Positions 1 to 7,912 of a stretch of DNA of 17,901 nucleotides are shown here, piece after piece (within the stretch, counting starts at the first letter, position 1; each line of letters opens with the position of its first letter). Source of the stretch: JAAZXR01 sp040265175 (GTDB lineage: Bacteria; Myxococcota_A; Polyangia; Nannocystales; Nannocystaceae); assembly GCA_040265175.1 (NCBI GenBank), contig JBDQGY010000071.1, positions 1-17,901 of the forward strand, given 5' to 3'. The position numbers and the translations under genes are program-made. The notes beneath the pieces are model-generated. The model saw only the letters and a program-made list of their open reading frames with translations, searched no databases and was not told the DNA's origin.

Positions 1-1
1 C

Positions 2-388
2 GCGGACGCCATCGCCCGCGGCGTCCTTCAAGACGGCGCCCTCCCTGGAGGTGCCCCCGTGCTGATGTTCGCCGCGGTCGGACTGGTGTTCTATCTAACC
101 GAGGTCGCCTCGAACACCGCGACGACCAATATGATGCTGCCGGTGCTGATCCCCATCGCCGTCGCCGCCGGTTTCGACGCCCGCCTCGTCGCTGTCGGGG
201 TCGCCATCGCCGCGAGCTGCGCGTTCATGCTTCCCGTCTCCACCCCGCCCAACGCCATCGCCTACGGCTCCGGCCGCGTGCGCATCGTGACCATGGTTCG
301 CTACGGCGCCCGGCTCGATCTCATCGGGCTTGTCGCCCTCTGGCTATTCAGCCTGTATGTACTCCCGGTACTGTTGCCGTCTGCGTAG
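2..388 (+). CDS. SLC13-family (DASS) anion/sodium symporter, C-terminal part
   Basis: The 5' end lies outside the window; the open frame is already coding at base 2 and stops with TAG at 386-388. The visible 128 residues are a hydrophobic membrane protein. Two stretches are diagnostic of the SLC13 divalent-anion:sodium symporters: SNTATTNMMLPVL and, about 50 residues later, ASCAFMLPVSTPPNAIAYG, which matches the family signature S-x2-F-x2-P-x5-N and forms part of the substrate/sodium site. A last transmembrane helix (about LIGLVALWLFSLYVLPVLL) closes the protein. Family members take up dicarboxylates, sulfate or other anions with sodium; the substrate cannot be told from this fragment. It converges with recQ, only 4 bases between the stops. 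Confidence 0.9.
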   Translation, partial: ADAIARGVLQDGALPGGAPVLMFAAVGLVFYLTEVASNTATTNMMLPVLIPIAVAAGFDARLVAVGVAIAASCAFMLPVSTPPNAIAYGSGRVRIVTMVRYGARLDLIGLVALWLFSLYVLPVLLPSA

Positions 389-406
389 CTCGTCACGACG
401 CTGCGT
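383..406. terminator. Stop-spanning hairpin between convergent permease and recQ genes
   Basis: AGC-TCG (387-392) pairs with CGA-(C)-GCT (396-402) around a TCA loop, with one bulged C; the stem extends outward through 383-386 with 403-406 using two G-U pairs. It covers the TAG of the permease and the TGA of recQ. There is no T-run, so function as a bidirectional terminator is inferred from position only. Confidence 0.35.
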
Positions 407-2285
407 CAGCGACCACGCCCAAGATCCCCTCGCCAAAGCGCGCCGCCTTCGCCGGGCCGATCCCATGGGCCTGAAGCAGCTCCTCCATGTCCCGCGGCCG
501 CAGCATGGCCACGTCCCGCAAGGTCCGATCACTCGCGACGACGTAGGGCGGCACGGCGTGCGCGCGCGCGACCTCGAGGCGATGCACCCGCAACGCCTCA
601 AACAACTCCGCAGCCTCCGGCCCTAGCTCTGAGACCTCTGGCGACGCCGCGCGCGCCCCCTGTCTCGCGGGTCGCGAGCCCCTCGGGCGCTTCGACGCCA
701 ACGGGGGCAGCGAGATCGACGCGACCATGGTCCCGCGCATCACGGCGCCTCCCTCGTCCGTCAACAACACCATCGGATGGTCGCCCGTGGTGAACGACAC
801 CCAGCCAGCCGACACGCACCGTCGCGCCAGTCGGGTCAGCCACGCCTCGGCAAAATCTTGAAGAGCCCCGAAGGTGCGGACATCATCGAGCCCGTATCGC
901 GTGAGGCGTGGATCCTTGGTCCCCTTGGCGAGACGCACGGCGGCGCCGAGTCCCAACCGACCATGACAGCGGGCCACCGCGCTGAGGAGTTTGCGCACCA
1001 CGAGCGCGGAGTCCTCTGTCGACATGTCCGCGCTCTCCACCCTCCCCTCACACACGTCGCAGCGTCCGCAGCCGCCGAGCACCTCCGCCTCGTCACCGAA
1101 ATAGCGCAAGATGCCGTCGTGCCGGCACGAGCCGCTGTCGGCCCACCTCATGAGCTCAAGGAAGGTACTCCACTTGTGCTCGACCATCTCTGGGTCGGGC
1201 GCGCGACCGTCGACATCAAGCTCAAGCAGGCGCCGCCGAAGCGGGAAGTCCTGCGTCGAGGTCATCAGCAAGCCGACCGCGGGCTCGCCGTCTCGACCCG
1301 CCCGGCCCACCTCTTGGTAGTAGGCCTCGATGGATCCCGGGGGGCCCAAATGCACCACGGCCCGGACGTCGGCGCGATCGATCCCCATGCCGAAGGCGTT
1401 GGTCGCCACGACCACCTCGAGCTTGCCCACCGAAAATCGCTCGCTGACCTTGGCGCGCTTCGACGCGCTCAGGCCCGCGTGATAGACCGCCGCCTTCCAC
1501 CCCAGCGACTTGAGGCGCTCTCCCTCCGCGTCCGCCTTGCGCCGGGTCGGCGCGTAGATGATCACCGCCCCTGAACCCGCGAGGGCACGCCCCGTGGGAG
1601 CCTCAAGGACCTCCGCGAGCACGGCGTCCACGCGCGCCCTTGCCTCGCGGATACCCGAGACCTCCACCGCGCGTAAGGCCAGGTTCGGCCGCGCGAAGCC
1701 GTGGATCAGCTGGGGCGTGTCCGCGCCAAGGCCAAGCTTGGCCACGATCTCATCACGCACCACCGGCGTCGCGGTCGCGGTACAGGCGAGCACGCGCGGG
1801 TTGCCCGGGAAGGCGTCGAGGAATTCACCGATCTGCAGGTAATCGGGGCGAAAATCGTGCCCCCACTCGCTGATGCAGTGGGCCTCGTCGATCGCCACGA
1901 GCGGGCAGCCCATCTCAGCCAACATCCCGCGAAATCCCGGATAGCTCAGCCGCTCTGGCGCCACGTACAAGAGATCGTAGCCGCCCTCCCGCGCGCAGCG
2001 CATTCGGTGTCGAAGCTCGTCGCTGTCGAGGGTGGACGCGAGATAGGTGCACGAGACCCCTCGCCGGGACAGCGCGCTCACTTGATCCTCCATCAACGAG
2101 ATCAGGGGACAGACCACCAAGGTCGTCCCCTCCAACAGCAACGCGGGCAGCTGATAGGTCAGGCTCTTCCCGCCCCCCGTCGGAGCCACCAAAAGCACCC
2201 TATTGCGCGAGAGAAGCTGCTCCACAGCCTCTCGCTGGCCACGGCGGAACGATTCGAAGCCGAGTGTGGCCAACGCCGCGTCCAT
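393..2285 (-). CDS. recQ: ATP-dependent DNA helicase RecQ
   Basis: This is a 3'-5' superfamily-2 DNA helicase of recombination and replication-fork repair, acting in the cytoplasm. From the ATG at 2285 it has 630 residues, close to E. coli RecQ (609). Visible in order: motif 0 FRRGQREAV (near 14-21), Walker A TGGGKS (36-41), DEAHCISEWGHDFRP (133-147), TATATP (motif III), ATNAFGMGID (motif V), QEVGRAGRDG with the arginine finger (324-333), zinc-binding cysteines C387, C406, C409 and C412, then a winged-helix region and a C-terminal HRDC domain (about 559-630). The frame stays open to a GTG at 2417, and TTG codons at 2402/2405 follow a GGAGG; but the extra 44 residues are unlike the family, have weaker third-position GC, and contain a TATAGC -10-like element, so I prefer 2285. 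Start uncertain; function sure. Confidence 0.95.
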   Translation of the reverse strand: MDAALATLGFESFRRGQREAVEQLLSRNRVLLVAPTGGGKSLTYQLPALLLEGTTLVVCPLISLMEDQVSALSRRGVSCTYLASTLDSDELRHRMRCAREGGYDLLYVAPERLSYPGFRGMLAEMGCPLVAIDEAHCISEWGHDFRPDYLQIGEFLDAFPGNPRVLACTATATPVVRDEIVAKLGLGADTPQLIHGFARPNLALRAVEVSGIREARARVDAVLAEVLEAPTGRALAGSGAVIIYAPTRRKADAEGERLKSLGWKAAVYHAGLSASKRAKVSERFSVGKLEVVVATNAFGMGIDRADVRAVVHLGPPGSIEAYYQEVGRAGRDGEPAVGLLMTSTQDFPLRRRLLELDVDGRAPDPEMVEHKWSTFLELMRWADSGSCRHDGILRYFGDEAEVLGGCGRCDVCEGRVESADMSTEDSALVVRKLLSAVARCHGRLGLGAAVRLAKGTKDPRLTRYGLDDVRTFGALQDFAEAWLTRLARRCVSAGWVSFTTGDHPMVLLTDEGGAVMRGTMVASISLPPLASKRPRGSRPARQGARAASPEVSELGPEAAELFEALRVHRLEVARAHAVPPYVVASDRTLRDVAMLRPRDMEELLQAHGIGPAKAARFGEGILGVVADAAS

Positions 2286-2452
2286 CTGTTCCAGCGCCGC
2301 TGCGTCCCTCACAGGAGCTATATCCGCCTTTTCAAGTGGGGACGCAAGGCAGATCTTGGGATCGGCGCTGTCGCGTGTGTTTACACGAGCGACACACAAC
2401 AACAACATTGCCTCCACGATCGCCGGGTACGAAGGGTCCAGGAAACGTACGC
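2286..2452. promoter_or_regulatory. Divergent promoter region between recQ and Cys-rich lipoprotein gene
   Basis: If recQ starts at 2285 this 167-bp stretch serves both genes. On the minus strand TATAGC (2322-2317) lies 19 bp after TTGCGT, a weak sigma70-like pair for recQ. A small dyad CGTGT-GTTT-ACACG lies at 2374-2387. On the plus strand AGGA at 2440-2443 is the ribosome-binding site of the lipoprotein gene, 9 bases before its ATG. Promoter calls are by eye and weak. Confidence 0.3.
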
Positions 2453-3052
2453 ATGCGCTCGCTCATCGCCCCAATCGCCCTCCTCTGCCTGCTCCCCGGC
2501 TGTGAAGTCCGTGAGGTCGCTACGCCGACCGCCGACCGGTTTGACGCGTGTGAAATCGGTTTCGAGTGCGCGCTCGACTGTGAGCTCCCCATGGATTCGC
2601 TCGAGGAGCTCGGCTGCGGCCCTGGCGACTTCAGCTCCGAGGCGCCCTTTTGCGACCTCGAAGACGACTGCGCCAACGCCAAGAGCAGCTGCTACGCCGC
2701 ATGCGAAGCGGACTACCCGCCGAGCGAGGGCGCTGTCCCGCAAGGGCAAGTCGACTGCAAGATCGAATGTTCCGACAATTTCGGGAATGACTCGTCCTGC
2801 AAGACCGACTTCCAAGCGTGGCTCGGCGAGCGCGAGGCGGTCCTCAATCCCTATCGCGTGTGTCTGTCACCTTGCGAAGGCCGCCCCACGCGGGTCGACT
2901 GCGATGCCGGCCAAGAAGACCGCTGCGATCCGGTGATGTACGCGCGCCACCTCGGCGTGGAGATGGTCGAGGCCTGCATCCTTGGAGACGATGACGCATG
3001 CGCGTGGCGCTGCGACGATCCAATCCACGGCTTCCCCACCCTCGAGCGTTGA
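2453..3052 (+). CDS. Cysteine-rich lipoprotein, unknown function
   Basis: A predicted 199-residue exported lipoprotein. The ATG at 2453 is chosen because it is preceded by AGGA and gives a short signal peptide (MRSLIAPIALLCLL) ending in a lipobox LPGC, so Cys17 would be lipidated; the upstream open frame lacks such features. The mature chain holds 18 further cysteines and is acidic. Three segments follow the pattern C-x(5-7)-C-x3-C-[DE]: CEIGFECALDC, CANAKSSCYAAC and CILGDDDACAWRC, plus shorter pairs such as CKIEC and CLSPC. This suggests small disulfide-bonded repeats on the outside of the inner or outer membrane. Such Cys-rich lipoproteins are frequent in myxobacteria; I do not recognise a named family. 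It has no evident operon partner. Confidence 0.8.
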   Translation: MRSLIAPIALLCLLPGCEVREVATPTADRFDACEIGFECALDCELPMDSLEELGCGPGDFSSEAPFCDLEDDCANAKSSCYAACEADYPPSEGAVPQGQVDCKIECSDNFGNDSSCKTDFQAWLGEREAVLNPYRVCLSPCEGRPTRVDCDAGQEDRCDPVMYARHLGVEMVEACILGDDDACAWRCDDPIHGFPTLER

Positions 3053-3245
3053 TGACGTCCGGTCGTGACGGCACCGCCGCAGCCCGCGCCGAGCGCCCAC
3101 AGCATCGCCCACGTCGAGCGACGCAAAACGTCCCGGCCGCCAAAGAACAGCGGTCATCGTACAAGCAGGCTCACGCTCCGCGCCCGCTTTGTCGCGTTGA
3201 GGTTCCCAGCTTGCCGACGGTCAACCCTCGTGCGACGCTCGGTGC

Positions 3246-3491
3246 GTGGACGGATCGGACAACGACAGCAACGAGACTAACGATGAGCTCACGGAAGCCA
3301 CCGAGCGCACGCGCGCGCTTCGAAAGATGATGCTCGTGCTCCTCGTGGGGCTGGTGGTGCTGCGTCAATTTGGAATCGTCGCCGTCCCCACCTGGGTCAT
3401 CATGGTGATCGCGTTGATCGCGTCGCTGCTTCCGATGTTGTCCCTCGCCCAGGCCATGGCGACCAAGATGCCGCCAGACACCCGCGCCTGA
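3246..3491 (+). CDS. Small two-helix membrane protein, hypothetical
   Basis: An 81-residue protein if the GTG at 3246 is used. The N-terminus is acidic and polar (many D, N, E), followed by a basic stretch (RTRALRK) and two hydrophobic helices (about 29-46 and 50-68) separated by a short VPTW turn. The layout fits a small inner-membrane protein with cytoplasmic N-terminus. No strong ribosome-binding site is visible; an ATG pair at 3327 would leave only the helices. No family is recognised. The 193 bases before it hold no convincing gene. It converges with the M49-like peptidase gene, with 11 bases between the stops. Confidence 0.6.
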   Translation: MDGSDNDSNETNDELTEATERTRALRKMMLVLLVGLVVLRQFGIVAVPTWVIMVIALIASLLPMLSLAQAMATKMPPDTRA

Positions 3492-3511
3492 CGAGGCGCC
3501 CCTTAGCGGGG
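3484..3511. terminator. Hairpin pair across the stops of convergent genes
   Basis: GCGCCT-GACG-AGGCGC (3484-3499) is a perfect 6-bp stem with a 4-base loop containing the plus-strand TGA. It is followed by CCCC-TTAGC-GGGG (3499-3511), which contains the minus-strand stop. No T-run. Likely bidirectional terminator, from position and symmetry. Confidence 0.45.
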
Positions 3512-5248
3512 TCCGGTCTCGCCCGCCGCCGGATAGGACGGCCGTAAGTCCACGGGGATCCCCTCAAGCTTCCCAAGGGCCGCCTCCATCGGCGTGGACA
3601 TCACCCCGTACTTGTTCAAGAAGGCTTCCACCGCCTTGGCGTCACCGTTGTGCTGCATCACGCACACATCCTTGACGAGCGCCGTGATCGATTTCTCAAG
3701 CTGCGCGAGGTCCACCTTGAAGCGACCCGTCGCCGCGTCGATGCTGGCCGCGCCCTCTTCGAGGAACCGATTGATCTGGAACGCCGCGCCCTTCCCGTGC
3801 GCCTCCGCCACTCCAAACCGCACGCTGCGAAACAGCCCCGCGAAGTAGCTAAGCAGCAGCTGATTTTTGAACTCCGCCGGGAACAGCCCCTTCTCAATCA
3901 TATAGAGGATGTTGTAGGCGCCCATCACGTCCGCCTTCCCCTCCTCGAGCGGCGAATACAAGCTGCCAAGCGCCATCCTCACCTCCACCTTCTCCCCGTC
4001 ACGCTCCGTGAAGGCAGGACCGAGGCTGTGGGAGAGCTCGTGGAACAGCGTCTCGTTAAAGAACGCGTCGCCGGAGAGCAAAGGCAGCTGCGACTCATCG
4101 ATGATCCGGCTCGCGAGCGGGCGCAAGATGACGTCGAACTTCACCTTGATAATATTCCGGAGCATCACTTTCTTCGCGCCCTTCTCTTTGCGAACGCGCT
4201 CGTCGTTGGGGAGGTTGAACGCGATGGTCTGCACGCTCTTGCGGGCGTCGCCTGAGGTGTAGACGATGTCCACGACCCGAATGGGGCTCTCCGCACCGCG
4301 AACCGTCTTCATCTCCTCGGGGATGGGCAGGTTGCGCTCCATGTCGGGCAGTAGCTCCTTGTACCGCGCGAGTTTCTTAGAGGCGTCGGGATCCGCGACT
4401 GTCACGAACGCCTCAAACGCCGCCTTCGCGCCGCCGAGCTCGTCCTCGTAGGTCTCATAGGGCCCGATGGTGATCTCCACCGGAGAGTCGAGATCCATCC
4501 AGTCTTTGTCGCTTTGGTAGTAGTCGTCCGAACGAAACCCTGCGGCACGAGACTTCAAGAAGGTCGCGAGGCTCTCGTTCTTGGTCATGCCTGCGGCCGC
4601 CTCCAGATGCTTGGCGGCCGGCTCTAACCACTCCTTATACGCCTCACTGTAGGGCACAGCCTTGAGCGTGTCCCCGTCCCTCACCACCAGGGTAAACAGC
4701 CCCTCGAGCGCCTCGCGTTGATCGGGGTGCGCCTTGAGGTAGGCGTCCAACCCCGCCTTGTCGAGGTCCTCCGGATAGTATCCGGCACCGACCGGACGGG
4801 GCGTCGCCACTGCGAACGGGGCGAAGTGATCTTGCCGATCCCACGGGCCACGCATGACTCGGTAATAGGCGAGCGCCGCCTTGCTGGCCTCGTCGTCCCG
4901 CGACGCCAACGCCGCTTCGAAGGCGGGGTTTAACGCCCACGCCTGTCGGTCGAAGATGGGGTCGAGAAGCTTCGCCGCCTCGATCAGCTCTTTGAGCGCG
5001 GCTTGATCGCCCGGGCTCAAATGATCGGTCTTCGCCGTCAACTCGACCGGCGCGAACTGGGCGAGCTTCGCCTTCAGCGCCGCCACGTCGCCCACGGCGA
5101 CCTCGGGGATGCGTGGTTGTGCGACCTTCGCCGGCTTCGCCTCCTCTTTGTTCTCCGGCGCTGACTTCGCCGCTCCCGAATCCGCCGGTTTCGAGCAACC
5201 GAGCGACAACAACAACGACAAAGAAACAACGAGGGTTCGTGGGTACAT
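3503..5248 (-). CDS. M49-like (dipeptidyl-peptidase III type) zinc metallopeptidase lipoprotein
   Basis: A 581-residue predicted lipoprotein. The ATG at 5248 has a good ribosome-binding site (AAAGGA, 9 bases upstream) and opens a signal peptide ending in the lipobox SLGC (Cys18), followed by a Lys/Glu/Pro/Ala-rich linker (19-50). The catalytic core carries HELSH (403-407, zinc ligands H403 and H407, general base E404) followed about 30 residues later by EEGKAD (435-440), the third ligand helix. This pair of motifs, with the flanking SLGP and the NETLFHE context, fits the family of bacterial and plant M49-like proteins, which have HExxH where true DPP III has HExxxH. DPP III removes dipeptides from peptide N-termini; here the substrate is unknown. 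The longer frame to 5290 adds 14 residues before the signal peptide and is less likely. Confidence 0.85.
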   Translation of the reverse strand: MYPRTLVVSLSLLLSLGCSKPADSGAAKSAPENKEEAKPAKVAQPRIPEVAVGDVAALKAKLAQFAPVELTAKTDHLSPGDQAALKELIEAAKLLDPIFDRQAWALNPAFEAALASRDDEASKAALAYYRVMRGPWDRQDHFAPFAVATPRPVGAGYYPEDLDKAGLDAYLKAHPDQREALEGLFTLVVRDGDTLKAVPYSEAYKEWLEPAAKHLEAAAGMTKNESLATFLKSRAAGFRSDDYYQSDKDWMDLDSPVEITIGPYETYEDELGGAKAAFEAFVTVADPDASKKLARYKELLPDMERNLPIPEEMKTVRGAESPIRVVDIVYTSGDARKSVQTIAFNLPNDERVRKEKGAKKVMLRNIIKVKFDVILRPLASRIIDESQLPLLSGDAFFNETLFHELSHSLGPAFTERDGEKVEVRMALGSLYSPLEEGKADVMGAYNILYMIEKGLFPAEFKNQLLLSYFAGLFRSVRFGVAEAHGKGAAFQINRFLEEGAASIDAATGRFKVDLAQLEKSITALVKDVCVMQHNGDAKAVEAFLNKYGVMSTPMEAALGKLEGIPVDLRPSYPAAGETGPR

Positions 5249-5426
5249 GTTCAAAAGTCCTTTGGACGCGATCATCAGCGCCTCGCGCATACTAGCGATT
5301 CCCGGAGGAGGTTACGAGCACCGCGACCGAGGTTGTGCCGGTCGGGTAGCTTACCGCTAGTACACCGGGAGATTCCGCGCCCCCTCGGCGTGTTGAACCG
5401 AGGTCTAGAGGTTGCTACGTTGGCGC
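5249..5426. promoter_or_regulatory. Divergent intergenic region with a spaced inverted repeat
   Basis: This 178-bp gap separates the M49-like lipoprotein (minus) from the membrane-anchored protein gene (plus). TACTAGCG (5290-5297) is repeated in inverse as CGCTAGTA (5355-5362), 57 bp apart. On the minus strand TAGTAT (5294-5289) could be a -10 element for the peptidase gene, with a poor -35. Function is not established. Confidence 0.25.
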
Positions 5427-6278
5427 ATGCGCGTTGGAGGGGCCAAACGAATCCGCCGAGCGAGGCGAGGTAGCGCGACGGTGGGCTGCGCCGCCCTCGC
5501 GTGGACACTCTGCGCCTCCCCCGTCTTTGCGAACTCCCCCTCGAAGGCCGAACAGGCCCGGGTTTCGGTGCGGGAAGCGGTAGGCGCCCTCCCCCCCAAC
5601 GCCGCCCTCGAGCGCCTCGCGAAAGAGGCATACCGCCTCAAAGATCCGCTGCTGTTGCTCGATGCGGGGGAGGAAGCGCTGGCCCGCGCGACGGAGATCG
5701 AGGACGTCGAGGCGCTGGGGCGCGCTCGCGCCCACGTGAGCGTGGCCTTCGACATGCTCGCGTACCTCCAAGATCCCCGCGTCAAGAGCCGCTGGGTGCC
5801 CGTGGAGACGGCGGACCTGCCCGCGCACATCGACCGTGCCGACACGCTGCTGCGCGACATCGACGCGCGCATCGATGAGATCCGTGCCGCGCGAGCCGCC
5901 GCCCTCGTCGCCACCGCCGAGCCGCCGCCGAAGACCGGTCGGGGTCGTCTCGTCAGCGGTGCGGTGCTCACCGCCGTGGGCATCTCCGGCGCCGCGCTCG
6001 GCTTGACCGGCGCGCTGCTGGGTCGACAGGCCCAAAACAAGATCGACGATCCTTCAATCTACGGCACCACGTGGGACGAATGGGATACGAAGGGTCGTAA
6101 CGCGAATCTGATGTCCTTCGTGGGTGCGGGCGCCGCCGCCGTGGGTCTGATCGTCGGGATCCCGCTGATCGTGTCGGGGACCAAGGCGAAGCGACGCGCG
6201 GAGGAGCGCAGCGCCACCTCGAGTGCCCTTCGGATCCTCCCGCAACCACGAGGGCTGCTCGTGACGGGGAGGTTTTAG
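5427..6278 (+). CDS. Exported membrane-anchored protein, unknown function
   Basis: A 283-residue protein from the ATG at 5427 (a TTG five codons earlier is also open). A basic N-terminus and a hydrophobic stretch end in PVFA|NS, a likely signal peptidase I site near residue 35. Residues about 40-165 are Ala/Glu/Arg-rich and helical, resembling the tetratricopeptide-like periplasmic parts of many myxobacterial proteins, though no clear TPR is seen. Two Gly/Ala-rich hydrophobic helices (about 174-197 and 228-250) flank a polar loop containing WDEWD, and a basic tail follows. Its TAG stop abuts the ATG of the PEGA-domain gene, so the two are surely co-transcribed. Role unknown; perhaps a surface or envelope scaffold. 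Confidence 0.75.
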   Translation: MRVGGAKRIRRARRGSATVGCAALAWTLCASPVFANSPSKAEQARVSVREAVGALPPNAALERLAKEAYRLKDPLLLLDAGEEALARATEIEDVEALGRARAHVSVAFDMLAYLQDPRVKSRWVPVETADLPAHIDRADTLLRDIDARIDEIRAARAAALVATAEPPPKTGRGRLVSGAVLTAVGISGAALGLTGALLGRQAQNKIDDPSIYGTTWDEWDTKGRNANLMSFVGAGAAAVGLIVGIPLIVSGTKAKRRAEERSATSSALRILPQPRGLLVTGRF

Positions 6279-6770
6279 ATGCGCGCGCGGCCATCGCCTC
6301 TTGGCTGCAGGTTCAAGCGAGTCCGCATGCTCGCAGCCGCCGCCGTGTGGTTGCTGGCGAGCACGGCGACCCCTTCACCGCTGAGCGCGGCGGACACCTG
6401 CAACCCGGACATTCTGTGCGCGATCTCCGGGACCGTCACGTTTAAGCCGGAGGCGACGATCTCTCGGGGCTCACTGCGCAAGGACTACAAGAAATACCGG
6501 CGTCGCAAAAAAGTTCCCGTCACCTTCATCGTCGCGGAAGGCCGAGCTTCCGTGTTTATCGACGGTGTCTACGAGGGCACGACGCCGACGGATCCGATCC
6601 CGCTGCGACCCGGGCGGCACGACGTCCAGCTGCGCGACAAAGAACTCATCGTGTCTCAGGGGGTGATGAGAATCTCCACCCGCAGCGATGAGGCCGTCAT
6701 GAAGGTGCGACACCCCTCCGCGCGCCCGTCGGCGAAGCCCCGCGAAGACAGCGGGCCCCCGTCGATCTAA
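6279..6770 (+). CDS. Periplasmic PEGA-domain-like protein
   Basis: A 163-residue exported protein beginning directly after the previous stop; GGGGAGG six bases upstream supports this ATG. The N-terminal hydrophobic segment (17-37) ends in an Ala-rich signal peptidase site (PLSA|AD). After two cysteines (CNPDILC) and a very basic patch (KDYKKYRRRKK) comes a PEGA-like beta module around 88-118: ASVFIDGVYEGTTPTD, then PIPLRPGRHDVQL. PEGA modules occur in bacterial surface and periplasmic proteins, often next to protein-kinase or TPR domains in myxobacteria, and are thought to bind other proteins or the wall. The Pro/Ser-rich tail is probably disordered. It likely works with the product of the gene before it. 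Confidence 0.78.
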   Translation: MRARPSPLGCRFKRVRMLAAAAVWLLASTATPSPLSAADTCNPDILCAISGTVTFKPEATISRGSLRKDYKKYRRRKKVPVTFIVAEGRASVFIDGVYEGTTPTDPIPLRPGRHDVQLRDKELIVSQGVMRISTRSDEAVMKVRHPSARPSAKPREDSGPPSI

Positions 6771-6778
6771 CTCACTCG

Positions 6779-6796
6779 CGAGGTGCGGACACCTCG
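6779..6796. terminator. Bidirectional hairpin terminator candidate
   Basis: CGAGGTG-CGGA-CACCTCG is a perfect 7-bp GC-rich stem with a tetraloop, placed in the 31-bp gap between the PEGA gene stop and the stop of the convergent lipoprotein gene. No T-run on either strand. Confidence 0.5.
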
Positions 6797-6801
6797 AGCG
6801 C

Positions 6802-7779
6802 TCACTTCGCGGAGTAGCGGAGGTCCATGGCGATATTCTGCTCGATGACCATCTCTCCGAACGAGATCGTCATGAGGATGTCGAGCTTGCTCGCCCGGGG
6901 AATACCCATGGACGGCTCCACCTCGATGGTTCCCGACACCTCTTGATCCACCGCCACGAACGCGCTCTGACCTCCTTGGCTCATCTCTTTCGCCCCGCTC
7001 GCAACGACCTCGATGGCCAGGCTGCTGATCGCGCCATCCCCCTCGCCGGCAGGCGCCGTGATCGAATACGCTTTCTCAAACTCCATCGGAATCTCTTGAC
7101 CGAACAAGTTGATGTCTTTCTCCTCGGTCATCGTCTTCGTGGGATCCCCAAAAACGAGGCTCGGTACGGGGAACTCTGGCGGTCGCGCGAGATCCAGGAA
7201 CTGGCTCCCCAGCGCGGTCACAACCGTCTCCTTCGAGACCTTGGGCTCCTCTCCCTCTGCTGGTTTTTCTTCACCTTCCTTGGCCGCAGCCCGCGCCTTC
7301 GCCTCGGCGGCTTTGGCGACGTTTTCAGGCAGCGCCTTGGCCATCTCGTCGTCGTCTTCCCCCTTCAGGTCGATCACCCAATACGAGGTCTGACCGGCGA
7401 GGTCACCGATGAGGGTCTCCACATCCATGTCACCAAACTGATCCTTCATGACACCGTCGGAGCTCACCGCCTCCACGGCGACCACGCGCCCGACCACTTT
7501 CAGGTGCGTGTCGTCCATGGGCTCAAAGCTGTACTCCGCCTCCCCCGTGATCGACATGTTGCCCGCTTGCGCCCCCGCCACCTCCATGGATACGGTGCCC
7601 GCCGCCTTGAGCGCGACCCCCGTGACCGGGTACCGCAGCGTCACTGCGTTGCTGGCCTCGGCGGAAGCCCCGTCCGCGGGCGACGCCGTCTCCCCCGTCG
7701 TTTTCTTGCACGCGGGGGTCATCGCGACGCACAAAAGCATGGAATACAGGACGGGCCGGGTCAAAAGGCGACGCAACAT
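6802..7779 (-). CDS. Putative lipoprotein, unknown function
   Basis: A 325-residue exported protein. The signal peptide (MLRRLLTRPVLYSMLLCVAM) ends in TPAC, a relaxed lipobox, with Cys24 followed by KK, then an Ala/Ser/Glu-rich linker. The body alternates beta-strand-like stretches (TGVALKAAGTVSMEVAG, AEYSFEPMDDTHLKVVGRVV) and has a charged low-complexity insertion rich in A, E and K (about 150-187). The C-terminal half again looks beta-rich. The pattern resembles large myxobacterial lipoproteins that are mostly beta and occur once per genome; I recognise no motif of catalysis or binding. It is divergent from the YkgJ-type gene by 133 bp and convergent with the PEGA gene. Confidence 0.75.
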   Translation of the reverse strand: MLRRLLTRPVLYSMLLCVAMTPACKKTTGETASPADGASAEASNAVTLRYPVTGVALKAAGTVSMEVAGAQAGNMSITGEAEYSFEPMDDTHLKVVGRVVAVEAVSSDGVMKDQFGDMDVETLIGDLAGQTSYWVIDLKGEDDDEMAKALPENVAKAAEAKARAAAKEGEEKPAEGEEPKVSKETVVTALGSQFLDLARPPEFPVPSLVFGDPTKTMTEEKDINLFGQEIPMEFEKAYSITAPAGEGDGAISSLAIEVVASGAKEMSQGGQSAFVAVDQEVSGTIEVEPSMGIPRASKLDILMTISFGEMVIEQNIAMDLRYSAK

Positions 7780-7912
7780 GGCCGCACGCTAGCGCCTGAA
7801 GGGGACAGACGCAACACGCGAGAGCGGCCTCCCAACGGGGCATTGGAGCCGTCGCGGGGCCTCCCCCGTCGGCAGTGGACCAAAGGGCGGTCCGCCTGCT
7901 AAACCCACGCCC
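7780..7912. promoter_or_regulatory. Divergent intergenic region with small dyad
   Basis: This gap holds the promoters of the lipoprotein (minus) and the YkgJ-type gene (plus). GGACC-AAAGGGC-GGTCC (7877-7893) is a 5-bp inverted repeat 20 bases before the plus-strand ATG. No convincing -35/-10 pair is visible. Confidence 0.2.

Noticed and set aside
1701..2936. Long plus-strand frame (411 codons) across recQ and the lipoprotein gene
   Set aside because: Antisense to RecQ and out of frame with the lipoprotein; no motif, Arg/Pro/Ser-rich composition typical of shadow frames in high-GC DNA.
3052..3330. Frame overlapping the lipoprotein stop (ATGA) and running into the small membrane protein
   Set aside because: Basic Arg/Pro/Ala-rich product without structure, conflicts with the two-helix protein read in another frame.
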